A stretch of DNA of 64,000 bases from Kalaharituber pfeilii (lineage: Eukaryota; Ascomycota; Pezizomycetes; Pezizales; Pezizaceae): the NCBI GenBank assembly GCA_015179045.1, contig WHUZ01000071.1:62001-126000 (forward strand), read 5' to 3'. The notes beneath the pieces were generated by a model. It was not told the DNA's origin. It worked only from the letters and a program-made list of their open reading frames with translations, and searched no databases. Below are positions 1-11,000 of the stretch, one piece after another. The translations under genes were made by a program, and so were the position numbers. Numbering within the stretch: the stretch's first letter is position 1; each line of letters begins with the position of its first letter.

Positions 1-93
1 TTCTGGTGGGGGAATCGCTGACCGAGATGACGGAACTGTAGTCAGAAGTGGAGAGGTTGCTGGTGTTGCTATTTGTTCGGGAATGGGTGAAAC

Positions 94-2985
94 TCAGTCC
101 CAGTCCCAGTTGGTGCTGGGGAAAAGATAAAGGTGAGCCTGAGAGTGGGATGGCATCATCATCGGGGAATGGGGGGGCATTGAAGAGAAGTCGAGGATGC
201 GGTTGACTTTGTCTATTGTGGTAACTCGAGAGGAGGTGTTTTTATCTTCTTTGTTATAGGAAGGGAGATAGGATGTAGCAGGTGATAGTTTACTAACATC
301 GAGGCCGACTAGTGCCTCCTGCTCAAAGAACGCTAAGTGGTCGCCGTAGACGAGGGATTCTATGAATTCCCCACTGTAGGTTCTGACGGTATTGTTTGCG
401 AATGCAAATTTATTATCGCTGTTGGCCCTGTCTACGGTAGCGGTAGACAAGGGGGAGCCTGAAATGCCGAGGGGGTTGTTGTTTGTGTCAATAATGGTAC
501 TGCGTCGAACGCTCTCAGGCGTCTTCTGTTTCTTGCTGGGTGACTCCGAAATGCGATTGGCTTGAGTGGTAGACTCTTTGTTAGGAGTACCAGGACAAGA
601 ATCCGCTGCGGGTGGTGAGGACGTTAATTCGATGACTTGTGGTTTACACACAGGCGACGGCGAGTGCAGCTTTCTGTGCCTCTTTTCTCCATGGAGTGCA
701 AGAGGCGCTAGAGGATCTGGAGTCGAATCGATAGCATGAGGCTGTCCTGCCTTTACGGGCTTCGCTGGGGGAGGTGAGCATTTCACACCCTGAGGCGCTG
801 GTGAGGATTTCGGCCTCGAGGTTGGCTTAGTTTTCGAGCTCGCGTTGGGTTTCGACACGGCAGAAGAGCCCTCGAGACATCGCAGAGGATCCCGCCAGAC
901 GCTTGCTGAGCTACGTGTGTGCTGGAGCGGACGGCTGGTGGAACTCTTCTTGACGGGCGTCGGACTGGTGGAGGAGATGTCCTCGGAGCGGCTGCGCTGG
1001 TGCTCCGCCGGCTTACCCTGAGCCTTGGCGCCCGCGGCGGCTGCGGTTGCAGGCCGCTTGGAGAGGGACCACGGGTTCGCGCCCTTCGCTGGCGACGGGG
1101 CGTGGGCTGCAGCTTTTCTTGCGGCCTTTGCCGGTGACTGTGCCGCGCCCTTCGGTGCGGGCGGCTTCTTGGGCGCGGGATTCGAAACAGCCCGCGCGGT
1201 TGCAGTTGGCTTCTTGGCCGCGTTGACCGTCGGGCGCGGTGGAGATGGCTCCCCTGATAGATCCACAAACGCCAGGCTCTCGTCCCCGCGCTCGTCTTTT
1301 CCCGCAGCACTGCTCGCCTGCACGGCCACCGCTGCTGCTGGCTTCGACACCTTGAGGAACTTCTCAATCGCACCCGCCTGCTTCTCCGCGCCCGTTCCTC
1401 TGCCTCTCTTACCAGCAGTACCGGGCTTTGTCCTCGGGGCCGCCTCCTTCCTCCTGGGCTTGTTCAATGCCTCCTCCCACTCCTCGACCCTCTTTGGAAG
1501 ACCTGTCCGCAAGGCTTGCTCAGTAATCCACACCCTCTCTACCGTGAACGGGTCGTAGTTCTTTGGCCTCCTCTTCCCCTTCGACCTCTCGCCAGCAGAG
1601 TCGGAGCCAGAGACACCTTCCTCATCATCCGAGTCTGCTTTGTCATCCAGACCATCCTCAGGCTCCAATTCCAAATCAATGGGTACCACAGTTGCTGGAA
1701 TAAACGATGTACGTAGCTCTGGTAGCCCATCTGTCGAGTGATGAACCCTCCGAGTATGGATCTGCTTTACAAGCCCAGTGAGAACCTGCTCATCCCGAGC
1801 TGACTTGCCCCGCAGCAGCTTAGACACCAAGAGCCCTGGCGCAAGCGTCCTGATCATCTTCTTTGCTCCTCCTTTACATTTCCACTCGAACATCTCTCTA
1901 ACAAAGGCTCTTAATCCAGGAATGTCCACCCATCCCTCCCAGTCGGGCCCATTCTTGATGATGTCGGCTGTAGCAGGTGATACTACAGGAGATAGGTAGT
2001 ACCCCATAACCTGCTTATCCGGGAACGAATGTGGGATCTGGATCGTGTTGTTCTTTCGCTTGAACAGCTTGCTCTTATTCGTCCGCAGCTCAATGATCAA
2101 TCTCTCTCTCCAGTCTTTTAATCCCTCTTCATCGTCATCCATTGCGGCCCTGCATAAATCCTTCCCGAATCCCGCCTTCGCCGCCTCTGCTGCAGTTCGA
2201 ATTCCGCACCCGGATACACCGGCGGGAATATAGTCTCCTCCGCTCATTAGTGCGATCATGATCATGCCTTCAGGTGTCAGCTTCCTCTCCCGCCTTATTT
2301 TATCCAAATCATACACTGTGATATGAGTTGGAATTGCAGCAGATCCTTCTCCTGACCAATTCCTCAATACAAGCCCACATCCAAACATCAGCGTGTCCAC
2401 ATCCTCGCTCAAAGTCGCATCTACAACACCGGCTTTCTGGAGATTTGCGCATTCGGCTTCGGCTTCGCCGGGGGCGACATGGTATGGAAAGCCGAAGAGG
2501 GAAATGAGCTTCTTTTGTGCGGATGTGACGTATGAAGGAAGTGAGGCGACTTGCTTATTGCGCTTAAATGCCGGGCGGGATGGACCGTCGAAGACGAATA
2601 TCGGCAAGATAGGGTGAGATAGCAGACGAGTGAGTCGGTAATATAGTGTTCGCAACGCTGGATTCGAGCCTCCTAAAGTACCACACACCAGTCAATGTCG
2701 TCCAACAGAATGTCAGAGTGCATAAGTACCCTGTGCATTCTGCATCTGAAATGACCATATCGCCACATCGACCGCAACTCTCAGCGGCCGGCCATTCGCG
2801 ACATAATGGTCATGCGCTAATTTGGCGAGCGAGACGCGCTCGCCCGGACCAAGTTCTGCGTACAACCTACCCTCCCACAAACACAAACCCAATTAGCATC
2901 GGTAATGTACACGTGAACATGTGCGTATACGCCTCGCATCCATTGTAACCCCTAAAGGAAACCTGACTCACCCTGTAATCCCCAT
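94..2985 (-). CDS. GEN1: GEN1/YEN1-like Holliday junction resolvase (XPG/Rad2 family)
   Basis: Three exons on the minus strand: 2985-2972, 2866-2730 and 2672-94, giving about 909 aa. The first coding exon is only 14 nt (MGITG, split codon), with donor GTGAGT. The XPG N-domain carries the metal-binding Asp in AVDVAIW (about residue 38). The XPG I-domain has GEAEAEC (about 119-125), SEDVDTLMFG (about 138-147) and the helix-hairpin-helix GGDYIPAGVSGCG (about 195-207). These residues match active flap/Holliday-junction nucleases. GEN1/YEN1 cuts four-way DNA junctions symmetrically in the nucleus during late repair. The C-terminal 450 residues are a basic, Ser/Pro/Lys-rich disordered tail, as is usual in fungal GEN1/Yen1, where such tails are phosphoregulated. 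The tail contrasts with FEN1 and EXO1. The gene diverges from SOF1 across about 500 bp. The family call is firm. The splice joins are inferred from frame and motif continuity. Confidence 0.9.
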
Positions 2986-3492
2986 CACGGCGTCAACGAC
3001 AATCCACTCCACTAACACTACCCCTGGACACCGACCGCTAGCTGTAGCTTCTCGAAAATCGCCGCCGTCGTAGGCCCTCGCGGTCGTCACGTTTCGCTTG
3101 TTAACTAGACGGGGCCACGGATGTCTGTGGGCGGTGAAACGAACATATATATGGAGATGTGTTTGCTAACCTAAGCTACCCTAGGCTGGTGGCGGCGGGA
3201 AATTAAGACATTTTTGTAGGTTTCAGTTTTCTGGAAATTAGACGGGGGCTTCGTTCTTGTTTGTTTTGTCTTGGGTCACTGGGGTTGTCGCACGGCAACG
3301 GGAGGGCTAGGTGCCGATGGGGCATGGGTGTAGCTTAGGCGGCGCTGCTAGATTTGGTTGGGCTTGGCGGTGAAATCTTGGCGTTTTGTGAGCAGACGGG
3401 ACGGAGAGCAGGTGCATTGTGCAGCTCCAACGTGCGCAGTTCAACCAGCTTGATACACCACCAGGACCTTGCGTGAAGAAATTGCAGACAAG
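2986..3492. promoter_or_regulatory. Shared divergent promoter, GEN1 / SOF1
   Basis: This 507-bp gap lies between the start codons of GEN1 (minus) and SOF1 (plus), so it must hold both promoters and 5' leaders. A CACGTTT core lies near 3090 in gtcgtcacgttt, and a TATA-like tatatatatgg is near 3146. I see no other convincing operator. Confidence 0.6.
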
Positions 3493-5019
3493 ATGGTTGT
3501 GAGTCGCTTGAGGCCTAAACCCCGAGGCTTCCTCTTCCGGCCTTCCCTCCTCTACATTCTATCTACCACATCCGAAGGCTAACCTCCGCAATCCAGAAAA
3601 TCAAGCCTCTCTCTCGCTCGACCTCCCTCTACCTTCCCCAGGGCAATACCGCCTCCCGCCTGCCCCGCAATCTGGACCCCGCCTTGCACCCGTTTGAGAA
3701 GGCGCGCGAATACACCCGTGCCCTCACGGCCACCAAACTCGAGCGCATGTTCGCTCAGCCTTTCCTGTGCCAGCTTGGAGAGGGGCATATTGATGGTGTC
3801 TACTGTCTTGCAAAAGACTTCACCTCGCTGAACCGTTTTGCGTCCGGTTCCGGTGATGGAGAGATTAAGATCTGGGATCTTGCGGAGAGGAAGGAGGCGT
3901 TGAGTGTGAAAGCACACGATGGGATGATCAATGGGCTGGCATTCACATCTACATCTACATCTGCTTTGGCGAGGGACCAGCGGCTACTAAGTTGCTCCCG
4001 GGATAAGGCCGTGAAGCTTTGGGACCCCAATGCCCTATCCCGCACCACACCTATAGCGACATACCTTGGAACCGAAGCATTCAACTCCATTAGTCACCAC
4101 CGCAACGATCCCACCTTCGCGACTGCCAGCTCAGTAGTCCAAATCTGGGACATCAACCGCGAGAATCCAATTTCGTCCCTCTCATTTGGCGTCGACACCC
4201 TGAACGTCGTTCGGTTCAACCCCATCGAGACCTCGCTCCTTGCCTCCGCGGGCACAGACCGCGCACTCATATTCTACGACCTCCGCACAAATTCCCCGAC
4301 AGCCAAGCTGGTCACTGCGTTGAAGATGAACGCAATTTGCTGGAATCCAATGGAGGCGTTCAATTTCGCGGCGGGGAGCGAGGACCATAATGTGTATATA
4401 TTTGATATGAGGAAGTTGAATCGCGCGCTGAACGTGCTCAAGGACCATGTAGCGGCGGTAATGGACGTGGATTACTCGCCAACGGGAGAGGAGCTTGTGA
4501 CTGCGTCCTACGACCGTACGATACGAATCTACCGCGCCCGAGAAGGTCACTCCAGAGACGTCTACCATACCAAACGAATGCAACGGTACATTATTCATAT
4601 TTCCCCACTTTCCCCACCCGTACATGACACAAACATCCCCGTGCTAACCTCAAAAATACAGCGTCTTCACCACGAAATTTTCCACTGATACCCGCTACCT
4701 CGTCTCGGGCTCGGACGATGGCAACCTGCGTCTCTGGCGCGCACAGGCCTCGTCCCGCGCGGGCGTCCTCTCTGCCCGCGAGCGTGAGAAGCGCGAGTAC
4801 GACGAAGCGCTGAAGGAGCGGTATAAGCATATGCCGGAACTGAAAAGGATTGCGCGCCATAGGCATTTGCCGAAGGTGGTGAAGAAGGCTGCGGAGATTA
4901 AAAAGGTGGAATTGGGATCGTTGAAGAGGAGGGAGGAGAACTTGAGGAAGCACTCGAGGAAAGGGGAGGTGAAGAGAGTGCCGGAGAGGGAGAAGGTCGT
5001 GGTAGGGATAGAGCAGTAG
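3493..5019 (+). CDS. SOF1: SOF1 / DCAF13 WD40 protein, small-subunit processome
   Basis: Three exons: 3493-3498 (ATGGTT only), 3597-4585 and 4662-5019, giving 450 aa. The joined N-terminus reads MVKIKPLSRS, close to the MKIK start of yeast Sof1. It leads into the family signature LHPFEKAREYTRALTATKLERMF. Several WD repeats follow (GSGDGEIKIWD, LLSCSRDKAVKLWD, ASYDRTIRIYR and, across the last junction, GSDDGNLRLWR). The basic lysine-rich Sof1 C-terminal domain ends the protein. Sof1 is a U3-associated processome component needed for 18S rRNA maturation in the nucleolus. Length agrees with the family (445-490 aa). The last intron has a clear GCTAAC branch site. The six-base first coding exon is unusual, but the resulting frame is unambiguous. 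Confidence 0.92.
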
Positions 5020-8000
5020 GTCGAGGGAGGGGAGGGGAGGAAGAGTGGGGAGTGCGGGGGAAAGATTTTTGATGTGGTCTGTATAATCTTGTTGGTTTCT
5101 TTTTTCTTTTTTCTTTTTTTTTTTTCGTTTTGTTTTCTTTTTCGGTACCTATGGGTATATTTTCCTTTTCGTTTTATCTTGTTATTTTACCCAGTCACCT
5201 TACTCCTTTGTTCCTGCACCCTTGCTCTCTTGCTTGCTCCGTTTTTTCACCAAGGGAAAAAAAAGAAACAAACAACAACCAGAAAAAAAAGGAAAAATTA
5301 AAAAAAAATGGCGTTTCACGGGGTCAAAGTTCCAAAGGGGGGCAAGAAACAAAAAGTACCCGTAGTATAATAAGTATATATTACTACCATTTTCCGGTAG
5401 ACAACTACTCCCAAGATATCAACATGTATATATATCTATATATGAATGAATCCCCTTGCGAGTATGTATGTGTGTGCAGGGGCAGGGGAGGAGTTGTTTC
5501 TAACGTAACTTACATATACATATGTATATTCGGGGACAAGGAAAAAGCAGAGTTCGAAAAGTAACGAATCAGAAACTTTTCTGAAATGGCTGTGATGGAT
5601 TTCAAGCGCATTTCGTTTAAATTTTGGTTAGGTATATCTATGATGATAAGGTATATGAAATGAGGGTAATGGAGTAAGTTAAAATATATATATATATACG
5701 TAAGTAATGTAAAGTACCCGCCTATCATCACATCATACTTTGGTGCTAAAAATTGAAAAGATATATAGACGTTAGCATCATAAAATCGGAAACATTTAAA
5801 GTCTTCTATATAGATTTTTCCCTGATTTGATTTATCTTACCCTCAACTCATCTTCCCTCTATAAATGCATTCTCCTACAACACCCACCAAGATTTGAGCT
5901 GTTTGCTGGGGGAAAAAAAGAAAAAGAAAAAAAAGAAAAAAAAAACACTGTTCTCTCGACTGTGCCCATTTCTTTTACTATCCATATCACGACACGTCGG
6001 AAAACAAACCTTTTTTTTTAATATTATGAATGCATCCCGGGTTGTTTCGATAAATATCTCCGGTGGAGGAGGAGGGAGGAAAATAACTCTTTTGTTTTTG
6101 TTTTTTGAAGTATTCATGACCCCCATATATTCTTGATAACGGTGGATTAATTTTTATATATGCCCCCCATATGACGATATGCACAAGTATAGATACAGTT
6201 TATCTATACGGGTAGGCCTTGGTTCATACATACATGTTTTTCTAGATATCGATATCCTTCACTCTATCCTTCACTCAGTGTTACATGTGTTATCTTGAGA
6301 GCCTTGCCGTTCGTTCGTTAGTTTCATTCCCAGCACCTCATTACCAAGTTACCCTAACTCCCACTATCCCGCTCCACCCCCCACCCCCTTCTCCTCCGCC
6401 TTCCCCTCCCCCTCTTCCCCTTCTACCCCTCTCCAAACGCACCTGCATCTTCCCGCTTTTCCTCCCGAAGCTTTCGTTTCCGGTGCAAGCCCCTCAAACG
6501 TCTGTCTTCCCTGACGATCAAAATTCTTTTAACATTGTGGAAAACACTCCTGTCACTGAATCATAATTAGAAATCGGGCGGGGGCGGGGTGGGGCGGGGT
6601 AGAGCAGGGCGAGGCCGATAACGGGCGATATATATGGCCCGTCAATGACATAGTCCTTAAGTATGTAGGTATGAAATATGCTACATGCTACTCTGCATGA
6701 ATCCTGTTGGTGAAACAGGCTTTGTGGGGGCGTACTCTGTGGGGGCACCGATATCATGATGTTACTGTGTTGTAGTCGACAACTTCGTGCCGTAATCCTT
6801 TCGAGGATGCGGCGTAGTATATGTTCAAATTATGCCCCTGTGTAACATACGAGAAGAGGAATCAGTGAGGGTATGAAGATAAGAAGTCCCTGACAGAAGG
6901 GAAAAAAGCCAGCGGAGTAGTAGTAAGCACTAAGCACACATACTCCAGGTACGACCCCCACCACTTGCCCCATCCAGGACTTTTTCGCAAAACAGTAATC
7001 TTGAATAACGTCACCCGTGCGCCGGCCCAGCATCTCTGTCCCAAGATTGATATCAAGTAATATAAATACATAAAAACTGCTACTGAAGCACTTACATGAT
7101 ATATACACCTATATATATGATGATAATCATATATGTAGACTGACTTAATGGTTGTGTTGTAAACTCAAAGTGGCCCTCGTAGAACTGCACCTTAGGTAAT
7201 GGAGTATGCAGTCCAATGATCTCAGAGACGCAGAAGGGATGCCAAGGACTGTAACGGCAGCCTGCATGGTCTAGAATCCAGTACCTGCACAGTACCGGAA
7301 ACTTGAAGCTCTGCAGGTTTCCAATTCATGTGCTAGATGATTCTAGGTGACATAAATAATATATTTGTCGTACAATCGGTGAATAACTGCGACTCATAAC
7401 CTGCTGCTGAAAGTCACACTCGAGAACAGGGCTTATCTTAAGTTTGAATGTCTGTTGCACTGCGCACGTGTTGTGTATCCTTAGCAGCAGAAACCTTCCT
7501 GCTAACATACTTGTGAATACACTTCTCAAAACTCCAGACAGAAAGGATCTGATAACACAATATTAGTCACGATCCCTGCATCTGGATAGAATATCTCAAA
7601 CCCTGACATCCAATCTAAAGGTTTTATCACATGTCAATTGAAGCAACAAATTCGGCAAGCACTCATAGCGGGTATTTACGGGCACTTATTCTTAAGCAAT
7701 TGAGGACCGCAACTATGATTCCGGTTACGCACAAATGCAACATCTCTTTAATTTCAGGTTCTATTACTCTGTCCAATTATTTTCCAGCGAATCATTTGAC
7801 ATGATATGTCCCTACTTGATGTATTGTTGTAATACTGCAGATGTGATAGAGATTGATCGATGAGCCGAGGCGATGCGAAGGGAACAGATGCCTAGGTTAT
7901 TTTCACACGACAACAAACAAGTAAGGTGATATAATGGTCACCGGCTGCGCTATTCGGGGCTATTTGCCACGCCGCGGACCCATACATAACTCGTCTGGCC

Positions 8001-11000
8001 ATCCCGTTTTTCGTGCCTCGGTAGTGGCGACGGGCTGTCCGTTGAGAGAAGAGGTCCTGTAAATGGCTTGGTAAGAATAGTTGGGTGACGATGGCGATGA
8101 TGGTGCAGCACCTCATCGATGATTGTGGTGATGGTAACATTGCTTCAGTACGGCGTAATACCAGAGCAGGAATATTATGATGTTATTACTCAACACATGC
8201 CAATCCTGAATGGCCTCCGTGATGTATAAGTGTAGATCTCCTTAGTGCCTGACTGGAAAGCACATCAACTAGGTGCCGTGCATCAATGAGGTTTTTCCGG
8301 CAGCAAGGATCATGCATCTGGCAGGTTGTTCTGTCAAGCATGTTGTGATAAGGTTGGAACAAAAGCAAAGTGAGGCAGCCTCAGCCGCGATGAGCATAGA
8401 TAGAGAGCAGATGAGCGTTAATCTCCCTGTAGAATGCTTGAGATTCATGAGCTTAGTCTCTGATTTATGGCTACTGCCACTTTGGGAAAGCCTTAAAAAA
8501 TGGGCAATACTTACCGCATTAGGTAGTCCTATGAAAACCTTGAGCAGCCCGCAGGAATCAGGGATCACGCAATTGGCTGCGCTCGCACCCCGAATGTTTA
8601 CGATTGGCCCACATGGAAATTCTGTACGGGCCGAAAAGCAATGCGTTATCGTCCTTTCCAGCAGGATGAATAGGTCGTCCCCGGGTCGTTTTCCACACCA
8701 TCCCACCATAATGCATGGGTGCAGCCGGTGGGGTTACAGTTGGGACTACACTTTTGGATTGAGGCGTAAGGAGTCTCCAGGAGGCATAAACTGAATGCAA
8801 ACTACACTTTTAATGTGCATCAGTTACCGTTGGGAGCCGTATTTAACTACTATTGAAGCATGAGAGCTTATCGTTGACAAAGTAGGCGCAGGAGGATGAA
8901 AGGGCAAGAATTGAGATTGGCCATGGGAAGACTCCATGTTCTCGCAAGGTCCCAAGGCCAGCTTGTTGAAGCGCAAGTGCCTCAGTGGTTTGTTTTGCAC
9001 AGTAGCAGCTATGTTGAGAAGGACAAGACCTTTGCGACTACTTAGAGGGTAGCAGATGCTTGTGGAATACAGAAATCAGCTCCCTAGCCTAACGCCTTAG
9101 TACTGAGTCGGCCACCTTGAGCTTCCAGAAGGCTAATTGCTTCTTTATTTTATTGACCAGAGAATCTCTTATTTTATCTCAGCTTGAAACGTGAATGGGC
9201 GAAATCTTTAATAAGCATTATGCATGCGATATCCAAAATTGTCAGTGCCTGTTTTGATTAGGACCATTACATTGGTAACTTGTTCCTTTCGGAATTTCTT
9301 TTCATTTGTATTCTCAACATCTCCCATACTATTTCGCTTTTATTGTGGCTGCCAGAAAGTTCTAAACAGGGCCAGAGGCCAGCAGCTTCATGCATACCAC
9401 ACAAGCCAACAGAAAGAAGCAGCCCGCAACCGTAGATAAGTAAGAAGCAAAAGTGGGCCTTTTGTTTTGTTCTGTCTTCGTCTGGTGTAAAATTGTGTCA
9501 TTCATCGAAGTTACAGGGCCGCATCGTTAAATTTCAAAAACGACTGCCATCGTCCATCCACAGTTAAATGAGGCTCTGGGACTCTGAAAGGCGATGACGG
9601 CTACGCTAATGAGTACCGCACCCCTCCTCACACCCTGCCCAGCAGCAAACCCGAGTCCGCAGGAGGGACTGAAATTCGAGAAGCTTATCCAGTCAGTGTT
9701 CATTGGTGGCTCTGATGCTATAGAGTCGATGATTGATGGCTGCCTAGGATAAGTTCTTGAGTTGGATTCATGGCTCGGAATTGCTGATGAGAGCTCATGC
9801 GCTGGACGGTGCATAAGTAGGGTCGAAGAGGACCAGACCGGCAAGAGGCACGAGGTACGAGGCCATATACTTGACGAGTCAGGGCACCCTCTAATGTGTG
9901 CCGAATCTGGTAGTGGCAGTAAACCACACACGATACGTCCTCACTCAGCATTAAGCATTGGCAGCCTTGCCTTGGCCTTCAACAACGTGCAACCTCCGCA
10001 TCACCGTGCCTACTTTAGTTACTGAACTCGCTTTGGTGTAGTCCCTCTTCTTCATCCTGCATGCAAACCAAAGCTCTCCGTAATAGTATCCCGCTGACAG
10101 CAAATACGGTTGCACAAATACAGGCACTTGACACGTCTCGGGCTACGGGGCTGTTAGCTTAGTCTCGGGAAAAGCACTTTCGCACATCCTAATGCCGACT
10201 GTGCTGCGGGAGTGGTGCCAGCACAGCTTGGTAGGCAATGTCCGGATGACTGGATGCTGTATGTCTGTAACGACATGACGCCTGAGTTGGGAATATTTAT
10301 ATTAAAGTTGAATATATAGGTTGAGCTTAAGCTTAAAGCGTCAATAGGTACTTCTGCTCCAATATGTCTGCTTATGAATGTACCGTGAACTAATATCCAT
10401 GGACTCATTTCTATGTAAGCATACACCAAGTGAGTACATTAAGTACGCAAGCACAGGGGCATCAATAACGCTTAATTACCGAGAGCTTATGATGAATTGA
10501 CGAGTAGTCAATATGGACTCGTGCACGTGACTGGTCATCAGCACTTCAGAATCTGACCTACTGTGGATACTATCATTACAGTTGTCTCCTTGGCTGGAGA
10601 CTCTATTTCGCACTCTACTATTTTGATATCAAAACAACGAGAGCATTCTTCATGATTCTGCAGGAATTCTCATCCCGAATACTGCTGAGAATCCTCCAAA
10701 TTGAATACAATGTGAGCCCGTTACTAGTTTCCCACATTCTACGAAGCACGTGGACTTCGGCATATGCACTATATCGGCTATCGAAGAGGGTTGTTCGGAG
10801 GTCATGGCCGGCCATGGCAGGAGTTTTTAACCTGATTTGAATTCGGTCTTGCAGAGCGTGGTATGCATGGCATGGCATATACATGAGCCAGGGCATTATC
10901 ATACACCATATGGTCGACTTACTGACAGTGGCAAAAGGGCAAGTCAAAAGGCGCCTAAACAGTAAGCGAAGCGCCATACATGAGCTTATATCTACACAGC

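Noticed and set aside
5875..6184. Short Phe/Lys-run ORFs on both strands
   Set aside because: They are products of A/T homopolymers in the 3' flank of SOF1.
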